Below are positions 9,373 to 17,579 of a stretch of DNA of 64,000 nucleotides, piece by piece (position 1 is the first letter of the stretch; every line of letters begins with the position of its first letter). Source of the DNA: Bog-756 sp963699345 (GTDB lineage: Bacteria > Actinomycetota > Acidimicrobiia > Acidimicrobiales > RAAP-2); contig CAVOTL010000005.1 of assembly GCA_963699345.1 (NCBI GenBank), positions 496,001 to 560,000 of the forward strand, given 5' to 3'. Under the pieces are notes generated by a model. That model worked only from the letters and a program-made list of their open reading frames with translations, did not search any database and had not been told where the DNA came from. The position numbers and the translations under genes were made by a program.

Positions 9373-9516
9373 TGTCGTTCTCCCCTTGATCACGTTCCGG
9401 CCCGAATCGGGCGCCGAAGGCGGCTCGAGCACATCCCGTGCGCGCCGGCCAGAGTGACGGTACCGATCGGTCCGGCGACCATCAATACGCCATTCGGCGT
9501 AGGGGTGGTCGGCCGG

Positions 9517-10662
9517 TCACCGACCGCGCGGAGACGTCTCCGGATCCGGGTCCGTTCGCCCGTGCGGGCCACCATCACCGAGATCCGGTGTCGCACCGAG
9601 GCTCTCGTAGACGAACGCGGCCAGTTGACCACGACCCCGCACGCCGAGCTTCGTGTAGACGTTGTCGAGGTGCTTCTTGACGGTGCCCAGAGCGATCCGG
9701 AGCCGGTTGGCGATGTCCTTGTTGGTGGCCCCGGCGGCCACCAACGCGACCACCTCCGCCTCACGTTGGGTGAGGCCGAGTGCCGTCAACCCCATTCCGT
9801 CGGACGCCGCCCGCTGCTCGGTGACCAGGAGCGCACCCGGATGGCGGCCACGGGCCGGCAGGTAGCGGAGGATGGCACGGTCCCCGGCGAGCCGGGCGGT
9901 CAGGGGACGGGCCAGCTCGAGCGGTCCTTCGGCGAGGCGGGCCACCTGTTCGGACAGCCAGCGGTCGACCCGGTGGGGGAACGGCGAGGTCGGCGACGGG
10001 CGGCCGAAGTAGCGGTACAGCGTAACGAGGACGCCCGCCGTCAGCTCCTCCGGCGGATCCGACAGCACGACGACCCCGATGCCGGTGTCCTCCACGACGT
10101 CGCTGGCGGCCTCGACCAGCGATTGGAGTCGGAGGTGGTCCCGGACGGTCCGCCACCCCTGCACGAGATGCGGGCGGACGGCATTGAGGGCGAGTACGTC
10201 CCGCTCCGAGAAGTCGGTGGCATCCCGGCTCATGGCCAGTCCCAGGACCGTGGGCTGGGGGACGGGGAACCCTACGGCCATCTGGTATTCCACCCCCATC
10301 GGCCGGTAGACGAGCTGGTAGAGCTCGCTTCGGTGGAACTCCGCCCGTGACCAGAAATCGCTGATCCGGTGGGCCGATCCGTCCCCCGTCGTCGCGATGT
10401 GGGAGATGAGCGGATGCTGATCGGCCAATCGGGCGAGATCCTCGGCGACACCGTCGGGCACGACGAAGGAGAGCGGACGGGTCCAGCCGACGACGCGGTC
10501 CGCCGACGGCACCACCTCGTTGATCGTGGCGACGGAGGCCGGCACCAGGTCGAGGATGCCGACGAGCGCGACGTCGAGGAACTCGTCAGGGTCGTGGGCG
10601 TCGGCCAGCGAGTGCACCAGGTCGAGGACCGCGAGGAGGTCCTCTGCCCTCAGGCGTGCCAT
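9517..10662 (-). CDS. LuxR-family transcriptional regulator with GAF-like sensor region
   Basis: A 381-residue regulator. The C-terminal LuxR helix-turn-helix (about residues 295-355) shows LTQREAEVVALVAAGATNKD, then IANRLRIALGTVKKHLDNVY and TKLGVRGRGQLAAF. Residues 1-180 look GAF-like and would bind an unknown ligand; there is no receiver domain with a phospho-acceptor aspartate. It precedes the secreted beta-strand protein and the large glycosidase on the same strand, so control of these exoproteins is a reasonable inference. The ATG at 10662 has an AAGCAT sequence 6 nt upstream that could be a -10 box for a leaderless mRNA. No ribosome-binding site is evident. Confidence 0.85.
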   Translation of the reverse strand: MARLRAEDLLAVLDLVHSLADAHDPDEFLDVALVGILDLVPASVATINEVVPSADRVVGWTRPLSFVVPDGVAEDLARLADQHPLISHIATTGDGSAHRISDFWSRAEFHRSELYQLVYRPMGVEYQMAVGFPVPQPTVLGLAMSRDATDFSERDVLALNAVRPHLVQGWRTVRDHLRLQSLVEAASDVVEDTGIGVVVLSDPPEELTAGVLVTLYRYFGRPSPTSPFPHRVDRWLSEQVARLAEGPLELARPLTARLAGDRAILRYLPARGRHPGALLVTEQRAASDGMGLTALGLTQREAEVVALVAAGATNKDIANRLRIALGTVKKHLDNVYTKLGVRGRGQLAAFVYESLGATPDLGDGGPHGRTDPDPETSPRGR

Positions 10663-10754
10663 CGGTCGATGCTTTCACGAACAGCGGCCTGCGTCGAAAG
10701 ACGCCGCCGTCACCGGTCCGGGCGGGTGGGTGATCCGGTCCCCCGGAGGGCGGC

Positions 10755-10771
10755 GCCGGTCGGCGACCGGC
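10755..10771 (-). terminator. Hairpin downstream of the tRNA gene
   Basis: GCCGGTC-GGC-GACCGGC, a perfect 7-bp stem with a 3-nt loop, 31 nt beyond the tRNA 3' end. No U-tract. It may terminate the tRNA or set the end for its processing. Confidence 0.35.
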
Positions 10772-10801
10772 CCGATGCACCACGCCCGGCCGCTTCCTGG
10801 G

Positions 10802-10875
10802 TGGGGACGGAGGGAGTCGAACCCTCACTCTGGGCGGTTTAAGCGCCCTGCCTCTGCCAATTGGGCTACGTCCCC
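10802..10875 (-). tRNA. tRNA with UAA anticodon (nominally Leu) and short variable arm
   Basis: A 74-nt cloverleaf. The acceptor GGGGACG pairs with CGTCCCC, with discriminator A. The D-arm GCCC/AGGC has one C-A mismatch. The anticodon stem GGGCG/CGCCC carries loop CTTAAAC, so the anticodon is UAA and reads UUA. The variable loop is the 5-nt AGAGT, and the T-arm is GAGGG-TTCGACT-CCCTC. CCA is not encoded. Bacterial tRNA-Leu normally has a long variable arm, so this is a class I body with a leucine anticodon. Aminoacylation identity is therefore uncertain. It stands alone, flanked by hairpins on both sides. Confidence 0.85.
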
Positions 10876-10885
10876 CGGCTCCGCC

Positions 10886-10907
10886 GTCACCCGGTCTTCC
10901 GGGTGAC
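10886..10907 (-). terminator. Perfect hairpin just upstream of the tRNA
   Basis: GTCACCCGG-TCTT-CCGGGTGAC: 9-bp arms and a 4-nt loop ending 11 nt before the tRNA 5' end and 141 nt after the carboxylesterase stop. It could terminate the carboxylesterase transcript or belong to the tRNA precursor. Confidence 0.4.
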
Positions 10908-11047
10908 CTCCGGCCCGTCCACACGACTGTACGTGCCGGCACGTCCGACCACCGGCCTGGGGTGATCCCGACGATGGCGTCGCGGGCCGGCGAAGCGGTG
11001 GCCTCGGCGGCGTCGGGCTGGCCGGCGGCAGCACCGGCGAGGCCCGC

Positions 11048-12655
11048 TCAGACGGTCCGGTGCCCCGGCAGGGCCCCGACCACGCCGTCGACGGCCAGGA
11101 GTTCGGGGTCCCGGGGGCCGTCGACCCGGTGGACGAGTCCGGGAGCGCCGGGCCACGGACCGAGCACCGTCGTCGGACGGCGTGCCGGTTCCCATGACGG
11201 CCATGCGACGGTGCCCGCCCCGGGTACCTCGCAGGCGGGCACGCCCGTCCGGGCGAACGCCGTCCAGGCCGATCGCATCAACGCCGACAGGGCGAAGGCG
11301 TCCTCGCCGCCGCCCGAGAAGGCCTGCACCACCGGATGCCGGAGGGTCCCGAACACGAACGGGATCTCGAGGGCATGGCAGGAACCGAGCACCCCGTCGA
11401 AGGCGGGCGACTCCCAGGTGAACAGGTAGGCGTAGGTGCCGACCCCGGGGGCGGCGGCGACGGCGTGGGCGTCGGCGAAGCGTGTCGATCCCACCCGGAA
11501 GACGGCCTCGGTGGCGATGGCCGACCACAGGTCCCTCGGTTCGACGGTCTCCCCCCGCGCCTGCCGGGCGGCCCGCACGGTGGCGACGACGCCGGCGGCG
11601 GCCTCGTCGTCGGGAGTCACCCGTCGCATCCAGCGATGAAGGCCGTCCATCGTGAGGTCCATGAGCTTCGGGTTGCCGAGGGCGAAGAATGCCGACTCGT
11701 CCCTCGTGGTGCCCACGAGGAGGGGAACCGACGAAGCCGATCCGGCCACCACCGCTTCAGCCGGCGGGATCGACAGCATTCCGCCATCGACGACCGGGGT
11801 CATCAACAGACCGGCGTCGGCTCCCCCGGACACCTCGCCATACTCCGAACCCGCCGCCACCAGTCGGTCGGCCGGGACCGAGCCGAGGCCCGCACGCGTG
11901 CACGGCACGCCGAGGTGCGCGGCCAGCCGCTCGGCCCGGTCGGCCGCGGACTCCGCCGATGCGGTGTAGGGCGGCCCGCTCTCCACCGCGGCCCGATGGA
12001 AGAGACCCGTCGCGTCCGGGGCGGCCAGCAGGGACGACACGCTCATCCCGCCGGCGGACTCACCGAACAGCGTGACGTTGCCGGGATCACCTCCGAAGTC
12101 GGCGATGTGGTCGCGGACCCACGCCAACGCGGCCACCTGGTCGGCCAGTCCCCAGTTGCCCCACCCGGTCCAGGCCCTGCCGTCGAGCCAGGTCTGTCCC
12201 GGATCCGCGAGCTCGGGATGGGCCAGGAAGCCGAGGAGTCCGAGTCGGTAGTTGAGGGTCACGACGACGACGTCATTGGCCCGGGCGAGCATCCCGCCGC
12301 GGTACAGGCCCGACGATCCAGATCCGGTCATGAACGACCCACCGTGGACCCACACCATCACCGGCCGGCGGGCGTCATCGAGTCCGGGTGTCCACACGTT
12401 GAGGTTCAGGCAGTCCTCGGAGGCGTCCGGGACATCGCCCCCGAGGGCCCGGTCCATGAACCCCTGGGCCTGCGGAGCCACGGGTCCGAAGCGGTCGCAG
12501 GATCGGACGCCGGCCCACGGCTCGGGGGGCGTGGGTGGCCGCCACCGCCGCGGTCCTACCGGAGGAGCCGCATAGGGCACGCCCGAAAAGGTCCAGATCC
12601 GGTCGCGTTCCACCCCTCGCAGGCGCCCGCCCCGGACCTCCACCACTCCGTCCAC
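11048..12655 (-). CDS. Type B carboxylesterase
   Basis: A 535-residue alpha/beta-hydrolase of the carboxylesterase/cholinesterase family, which hydrolyses ester bonds. Features in order: FSGVPYAAPPVGPRRWRPP near the N-terminus, EDCLNLNVWTP, the oxyanion-hole VWVHGGSF, DQVAALAWVRDHIADFGGDP and the nucleophile elbow FGESAGG (serine near residue 190). An acidic residue lies in GTTRDESAFF and a histidine in CHALEIPFVFG, the expected third triad member. No signal peptide is visible, so it is probably cytoplasmic. GTG 12655 is preceded by GGAGG with a 6-nt gap. It is divergent from the NlpC/P60 gene and its physiological substrate is unknown. Confidence 0.9.
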   Translation of the reverse strand: MDGVVEVRGGRLRGVERDRIWTFSGVPYAAPPVGPRRWRPPTPPEPWAGVRSCDRFGPVAPQAQGFMDRALGGDVPDASEDCLNLNVWTPGLDDARRPVMVWVHGGSFMTGSGSSGLYRGGMLARANDVVVVTLNYRLGLLGFLAHPELADPGQTWLDGRAWTGWGNWGLADQVAALAWVRDHIADFGGDPGNVTLFGESAGGMSVSSLLAAPDATGLFHRAAVESGPPYTASAESAADRAERLAAHLGVPCTRAGLGSVPADRLVAAGSEYGEVSGGADAGLLMTPVVDGGMLSIPPAEAVVAGSASSVPLLVGTTRDESAFFALGNPKLMDLTMDGLHRWMRRVTPDDEAAAGVVATVRAARQARGETVEPRDLWSAIATEAVFRVGSTRFADAHAVAAAPGVGTYAYLFTWESPAFDGVLGSCHALEIPFVFGTLRHPVVQAFSGGGEDAFALSALMRSAWTAFARTGVPACEVPGAGTVAWPSWEPARRPTTVLGPWPGAPGLVHRVDGPRDPELLAVDGVVGALPGHRTV

Positions 12656-12834
12656 GACGGCCTCCAGTTCTGCACGGAATCTGCCGATGCACCAGGCAAC
12701 CTACCCACCGGCAGGTCCGGCCCGACTGCCCGCCGACCGGACCCACGACGACACCTGGCCGACACCTGCCGACAACCACACGTTCATCTCTGGTGAGAAC
12801 CCCTATGACCTGCTGTTTTTCTACCGATCTGCCA

Positions 12835-12863
12835 TTGTTCGGCGGCTCCTCGGAAGGTACCGT
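12835..12863 (+). promoter_or_regulatory. Sigma-A promoter of the NlpC/P60 gene, leaderless start
   Basis: TTGTTC (12835-12840), a 17-nt spacer, TACCGT (12858-12863), then six bases to GTG 12870. Spacing is ideal for transcription to begin on the start codon. Confidence 0.6.
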
Positions 12864-12869
12864 TCCCGG

Positions 12870-14216
12870 GTGGTCACGATGAGAACCGGACGACGCCCCG
12901 CCACGGCGTCCGAACGCGGTGGCCGCCGCGCCCGTCGGTCCACCTGGACCGGGGTCGCGACCCTGCTCCTGGCCGTGGCCGCCGGGGTCACACTCGCCAC
13001 ACCCGTCGGTGCGACCGGGACCGGCGGCACTCCGTCGACGGGTACCGCCGGGACGTCCACCACCACCTCGACGACCCCCGAACAGGGCAAGATCAGCGCC
13101 GGCGAGGCCCAGGTGGCGGCGCTCGAGACACAGATCGCCCAGCAGCAGGCCGCCCTGGACTCAGCGTCGGAGGCCTACGACCGCTCCACTGTCGAACTCG
13201 ACACGACGAAGGCGGAACTGGCGACCACCGCTGCCTCCCTGGCCGCCGAGCGGACCCGGCTGAACGCCGCCCGGACCGTCCTGCGCAGCGATGTGATCGA
13301 GGCCTATGTCGACGGAACGGCCTCGGAGGCCGTGGCCCGCCTCTTCGCGGCGCCCACCGGAAGCTCCCAGACGCGAGCGCTCTACCAGCAGATCGGGGTC
13401 GGCGACCTCTCCCGGGAGGTGGCCCGGGTCCAGTCCGGCCAGCGCGAGCTCAGTTCGACCCAGGCCAGGCTCCAGACCGAAGAGCAGGCCCAGCAGGCCC
13501 AGTCCGCCGCGGCGGACCGTTCGGCCCAGCAGGCGTCGGCGGCAGCGGCGCTGTCCCAGGCGACGCTGGCCCAGGTGAAAGGCACGGTCGCCCAGGAGAT
13601 CGCCCAACAGGCGGCCCAGCAGGCCGCCGCCGCCGCGGCCGCCGCGGCCGCCGCCACCAGCGCGGCCTCCAAGCAGGCCGCGGCCGCGCAGGCCTCACAG
13701 GCCGCCCAGGTGGCCAGCACGGTCAGCGGAGGCAGCGCGGCGGCGACGAGTGCGAACCAGTCGGCCAACCAGGCGGACGGAGGTGGGTCGGGGTCCTCGG
13801 GCACCGTGTCCCCGAGTGGTGGCCAGAACGCCGCCGGGCTGGCCGCCGTGCATGCGGCGATGCAGTACCTCGGCGTCCCCTACGTCTGGGGCGGGGCCAG
13901 CTCCGCCGGCGTCGACTGCTCGGGTCTCGTCATGTTGGCCTGGGCCGCCGCCGGAGTGTCCATGCTCCACTCCGCCGCCCTGCAGTATGCCGATTTCCCG
14001 CACGTCAGTCTCTCCGACCTCGAGCCCGGTGACCTGCTGTTCTACGACCTCGACGGGACCGGCATCGACCACGTCGTGATGTACGTCGGCCCGGTCCTCG
14101 ACGGCCAGCCGACGGCCTACGGGTCCGGCACCATCATCCAGGCCGCCCATACCGGTACGGTCGTCACCTTCGATCCCCTCTGGTACTACGGGCTGGTCGG
14201 TGCCGCCCGCCCCTGA
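12870..14216 (+). CDS. Secreted NlpC/P60 peptidoglycan hydrolase with coiled-coil region
   Basis: A 448-residue cell-wall hydrolase of the RipA/CwlO type. From GTG 12870 it has an arginine-rich start, a hydrophobic export signal (about 31-50) and a Ser/Thr-rich linker. A long coiled coil (about 70-300, with an Ala/Gln-rich stretch of consecutive alanines) follows, then a C-terminal NlpC/P60 domain with YVWGGASSAGVDCSGL. Catalytic Cys350 and His401 (GIDHVVMYV) are present. Such enzymes cut D-glutamyl-diaminopimelate bonds during daughter-cell separation, and the coiled coil usually mediates regulation by FtsEX-like partners. The promoter at 12835-12863 puts the transcript start on GTG 12870. 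The ATG three codons later is an alternative start. Confidence 0.85.
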   Translation: MVTMRTGRRPATASERGGRRARRSTWTGVATLLLAVAAGVTLATPVGATGTGGTPSTGTAGTSTTTSTTPEQGKISAGEAQVAALETQIAQQQAALDSASEAYDRSTVELDTTKAELATTAASLAAERTRLNAARTVLRSDVIEAYVDGTASEAVARLFAAPTGSSQTRALYQQIGVGDLSREVARVQSGQRELSSTQARLQTEEQAQQAQSAAADRSAQQASAAAALSQATLAQVKGTVAQEIAQQAAQQAAAAAAAAAAATSAASKQAAAAQASQAAQVASTVSGGSAAATSANQSANQADGGGSGSSGTVSPSGGQNAAGLAAVHAAMQYLGVPYVWGGASSAGVDCSGLVMLAWAAAGVSMLHSAALQYADFPHVSLSDLEPGDLLFYDLDGTGIDHVVMYVGPVLDGQPTAYGSGTIIQAAHTGTVVTFDPLWYYGLVGAARP

Positions 14217-14285
14217 GGGCCGGGATCGGGATCACGAGTGGCCGCGCCCACCGGGACGCCCGGCACCCGGCAGACTGGTCCCCCG

Positions 14286-15306
14286 ATGACCCACGAGCTC
14301 ACCATCGTCGTTCCCGCGTTCAACGAGGCCCACCGTCTCGAGGAGGGGATGCGCCGCTTCGACGGCGCGGTGTCCGCCGGTGCCGTCGACCTCGACCGGA
14401 CCGAGGTGGTCGTGGTCGACGACGGCAGCACCGACCGCACGGCGGCCGTGGCCGAGAAGCTGCTGGCCACACTCCCCCACCACCGAGTGATCCGACTGCC
14501 GTCGAACCAGGGGAAGGGGGCGGCCGTGCGGGCCGGCATGGCTGCCGCCCGGTCCCGGTACGTGGCCTACATGGACGCCGATATGGCCATCGATCCGCTG
14601 GCGGTACCGTCGCTCCTCGAGGGGCTCGAACGCCACGACGTCGCCATCGGGTGCCGAGCCCTGCGTGACTCGATGGTCGAGACCACCTATGTGGTCCGCA
14701 CCCTGATGGGCCGGCTCTTCAACGAGATCGTCACCACCGGGACCGGCCTCGGCCTGAAGGACACGCAGTGTGGGTTCAAGGCGTTCCGGACCCCGGTCGG
14801 CCGGCTGCTCTTCCACCTCGTGCGCATCGACCGGTTCGCCTTCGACGTCGAGATCCTCGCCCGCGCCCGCAAGCTGGGTCTCGACGTGACGGAGGTCCCG
14901 GTCCACTGGAAGCACGTCGAGGGGAGCACGGTCCACCCCCTCCATGACTCGTTCGCCATGTTGTCCGATGTGTACCGGTCGCGACGGGGTCGACTGGACG
15001 GGCCCCCCGTCGCGCGTGCTCACGGTCACCCCGACGCGCACCTTCGGCGACACGGCGGAGCTCACGCGGCGGGTGGGTGGACTGCTCGGACCGGTGCTCG
15101 ACGGCACGCCCGTCCCGGTGGTGCACGATCCGTCCCGTGTCACGGTGCTGCTGGCCATGGTCGACCCGGTCCGCGTCGGCCGTGCCCACGCCGCCCTGCG
15201 CGACGGCCTGGGCGGCGCCGAGGTGGTGCGCCGCTCCTTCGGCCTCGCCGACCTGGTCCGACTCGGCCCACTGGCCGGACGCCTGGACTCCGTGGTCGAC
15301 GGGTAG
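14286..15306 (+). CDS. GT2 family glycosyltransferase with C-terminal extension, frameshifted
   Basis: The first 240 residues are a GT-A fold glycosyltransferase like the ALG5/DPM1 group that acts on polyprenyl-phosphate. They show TIVVPAFNEAHRLEEG, VVDDGSTDRT, YMDADMAIDP, KDTQCGFKAFR and FAFDVEIL. No membrane helices follow. Near 15003-15018 the frame changes: the C-terminal 98 residues (LTVTPTRTFGDTAEL to LDSVVDG) are in the +1 frame, ending at TAG 15306. Adding a CG to GTCGCGCG, or removing one C from the C6 run, restores a single frame of about 340 residues. The extension is of unknown function and could be a separate gene starting at the GTG inside GCGCGTGCTC. It precedes an acyltransferase and may work in glycolipid synthesis. 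Confidence 0.7.
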
Positions 15307-15329
15307 CCCACCGAGGGCTGACCGGCCGG

Positions 15330-15358
15330 CGGTGGGACACGATCGACGGTGGGACACG
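15330..15358 (+). repeat. Tandem 12-bp direct repeat upstream of the acyltransferase
   Basis: CGGTGGGACACG occurs at 15330-15341 and again at 15347-15358, 17 bp apart, about 140 bp before GTG 15498. It could be a pair of regulator sites; the protein is unknown. Confidence 0.4.
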
Positions 15359-15497
15359 GGACGGAGAGGGTCACACCCGGGCCTACCCCCGGGGGACCTC
15401 GTATCCCGGACGCTCGATCTGCGTCTTCGGGTCCGCCCGGCAGACCGGGCCGCATCGCGGGTCGGCCGTCCGGGTGGCCCGATGTACGCTGCACCGC

Positions 15498-16505
15498 GTG
15501 AGCACGGACCACGGCGACCCCGGGACGGATCCCGGGGCGACGCGTCCACTCGGCCGTCCCGACGACGCCGACCTCATCGAGGCGATCCTCGATCGGGCCG
15601 ACGACGAGTCCGAGCTGTCGACCCGGCCGGCCGACCCGGCCCGTCCGGAGCTGACCGGGGCCACGGTCTCCTACCTGCCGGTGGCCACCCGACGGAACGG
15701 GCCCGAGGGTCCCGAGGACCCGCGCCGCTCGGACGTCGACGAATGGGGTCGGTCGGAGCACATGCGCTCGATCGTCCGGCGCCTCTACGACCCCATGTAC
15801 CGATACTGGTTCCGGGTCGAATGGGAGGGTCTGGAGAAGATCCCGACCACCGGGGGGGCGCTGCTCATCGCCAACCACGCCGGGGCCATCCCGTCGGACG
15901 CACCGGCGATCATGCACGGCATCGAGACCGAGGTCGGGCGTCCCGTGTACGGGCTGGCCGACTACTTCTTCCGGACGATCCCGGTCGTGGGGACCCTCTG
16001 GTCACGGACCGGCGGCGTGCCGGCGCACCCCGACAACGCCTACCGCATCCTCCACGACCAGCAGCAGCTGGCTCTGGTCTTCCCCGAGGGCACCAAGGCC
16101 ACATCCAAGACCTACGGGGACCGCTACCGCCTGCGCCGGTTCGGTCGGGGCGGCTTCGTGGAGATCGCCATGCGGGCCGGTGTTCCCGTCATCCCCATCG
16201 CCGTCGTCGGGGCCGAGGAGTCCATGCCGATCCTCTTCCGGATCCCGAGCGTGGCCAAGGCGCTCAACCTCCCCTACTTCCCCGTGACGGCCAACTCCCT
16301 CCTGCTGGGCCCGCTCGGCTACGTCACCTACTTCCCGTCCAAGTTCAAGCTCCGGGTCCTCGATCCCGTGACCTTCGACGTCGAGCCCGGCGGGGAGCGC
16401 TACTCCCGGAGCCGGGTGATGGACGAGGCGGAACGGATCCGGGCGATCCTCCAGGATGCGCTCCACGACATGCTGCGCGAGCGCCGCAGCGTCTGGTTCG
16501 GCTGA
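15498..16505 (+). CDS. PlsC-type lysophospholipid acyltransferase
   Basis: A 335-residue acyltransferase of the 1-acyl-glycerol-3-phosphate acyltransferase (PlsC) superfamily, which adds acyl chains to lysophospholipids at the membrane. Residues 1-90 are an acidic, disordered-looking leader. The catalytic histidine is in ANHAGAIPSD, with the acidic partner six rather than four residues away, a variant I recall from actinobacterial members. FPEGTKATSKTY is the substrate-binding motif. GTG 15498 is preceded by TACGCT (15485-15490) with a 7-nt gap, so the transcript is probably leaderless. The stop is 4 nt before the next gene; paired acyltransferase/SDR genes suggest a joint role in lipid metabolism. 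Confidence 0.85.
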   Translation: MSTDHGDPGTDPGATRPLGRPDDADLIEAILDRADDESELSTRPADPARPELTGATVSYLPVATRRNGPEGPEDPRRSDVDEWGRSEHMRSIVRRLYDPMYRYWFRVEWEGLEKIPTTGGALLIANHAGAIPSDAPAIMHGIETEVGRPVYGLADYFFRTIPVVGTLWSRTGGVPAHPDNAYRILHDQQQLALVFPEGTKATSKTYGDRYRLRRFGRGGFVEIAMRAGVPVIPIAVVGAEESMPILFRIPSVAKALNLPYFPVTANSLLLGPLGYVTYFPSKFKLRVLDPVTFDVEPGGERYSRSRVMDEAERIRAILQDALHDMLRERRSVWFG

Positions 16506-16509
16506 TCCG

Positions 16510-17556
16510 GTGGGCCGGCGTGTCCTGATCACCGGGCTGGACACCTTCTGGGGCGGCCGCATGGCCCAGGCCCTCGAGGCCCAGCCCGAGGTGGAGATGA
16601 TCCTGGGCCTCGGGACCAAGGAACCCAAGGTCCCCCTGGAGCGGACCGAATTCGTGCGATCGGACCAGAAGTACTCGATCCTGAGCCGGATCGTCCGGGC
16701 CACCCAGGTCGACACCATCGTCCACACGTTCCTCGAGACCAACTCCACCGAGGTCAGTGGCCGGGTCCTCCATGAGATCAACGTGATCGGCACGCTCAAC
16801 CTCCTGGCCGCGGCCGGGGCGGCCGGCGCCTCGGTGCGCAAGGTGGTCGTGAAGTCCTCGACCCACGTGTACGGCTCCAACGAGCAGGACCCGACCTGGT
16901 TCCGGGAGGAGGACACCCGGACGGGACCGGTGCGGACCCGCCTCGAGCGGTCGCTCATCGAGGTCGAGTCCCTCGTCCGGGACTTCGCCGAGGACAACCC
17001 CCACCTCGACGTGACCGTGCTGCGGTTCGCCAACGTGTTGGGCACCGACATCATCACGCCGATCAGCTACGACCTGCGCAAGCGCGTCCTCCCCTGCATC
17101 GCCGGGTTCGATCCACTGGTGCAGTTCGTCGAGGAGGACGACGTCGTCCGCGCCCTCGAGTTCGTCACGGCGAACCACGTACCCGGCTTCTTCAACGTGG
17201 CCGGCGAGGGCCGGCTGCCGTGGAGCGAGGTGGCGACGCTGGGAGGTGCCCACCTGCTGCCGTTCCCGCCGTTCCGGCCCCGCGTGTTCTCGGCCGCCTT
17301 CGAGCGGCTGGGTATCGTGCGCTTCCCACCCGAGATGGAGGCCCTGGCCCGCTACGGCCGCGGGGTGGACACGTCGAAACTGCGGGAGGCCGGATTCGAG
17401 TACCGGTACACCAGTTCCGGCGCGGTCCGGAGCTTCGCCCGGGCCAACAACCTCCGTCGCGCCACGGGTGCCTCGGGCGACGAGTACCGGTACGAACAGG
17501 ACGTCGAGCAGTTCTTCCGGCACTCACCCTCCGTGGTGCGGGGCGTCGACACCTGA
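16510..17556 (+). CDS. NAD-dependent epimerase/dehydratase (extended SDR-like)
   Basis: A 348-residue protein with a Rossmann fold of the extended short-chain dehydrogenase type. The N-terminal RRVLITGLDTFWGGRMAQAL is a degenerate nucleotide-binding loop. KVVVKSSTHVYG contains the serine/tyrosine strand, although the usual YxxxK pair is not clear (TRLERSLIEVE follows), so catalysis may be altered. LRFANVLG and FNVAGEGRLPWSE are typical of NAD-epimerase proteins. GTG 16510 starts 4 nt after the acyltransferase stop, so the two are co-translated. Such proteins next to PlsC-like genes recur in actinobacteria. Substrate unknown. Confidence 0.8.
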   Translation: MGRRVLITGLDTFWGGRMAQALEAQPEVEMILGLGTKEPKVPLERTEFVRSDQKYSILSRIVRATQVDTIVHTFLETNSTEVSGRVLHEINVIGTLNLLAAAGAAGASVRKVVVKSSTHVYGSNEQDPTWFREEDTRTGPVRTRLERSLIEVESLVRDFAEDNPHLDVTVLRFANVLGTDIITPISYDLRKRVLPCIAGFDPLVQFVEEDDVVRALEFVTANHVPGFFNVAGEGRLPWSEVATLGGAHLLPFPPFRPRVFSAAFERLGIVRFPPEMEALARYGRGVDTSKLREAGFEYRYTSSGAVRSFARANNLRRATGASGDEYRYEQDVEQFFRHSPSVVRGVDT

Positions 17557-17569
17557 CCCGCGGAGCGGG
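17557..17569. terminator. Short hairpin between convergent genes
   Basis: CCCGC-GGA-GCGGG fills the 23-bp space between the stop codons of the epimerase (+) and the GH43 gene (-). It could serve both strands, but it is short and has no U-tract. Confidence 0.3.
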
Positions 17570-17579
17570 ACCCGGCGGA

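Noticed and set aside
15307..15497. Continuous frame joining GT2 to the acyltransferase as one 755-residue protein
   Set aside because: The middle is Arg/Pro/Gly-rich without a domain, and the GT2 continuation is in another frame; the long frame is chance at this GC.
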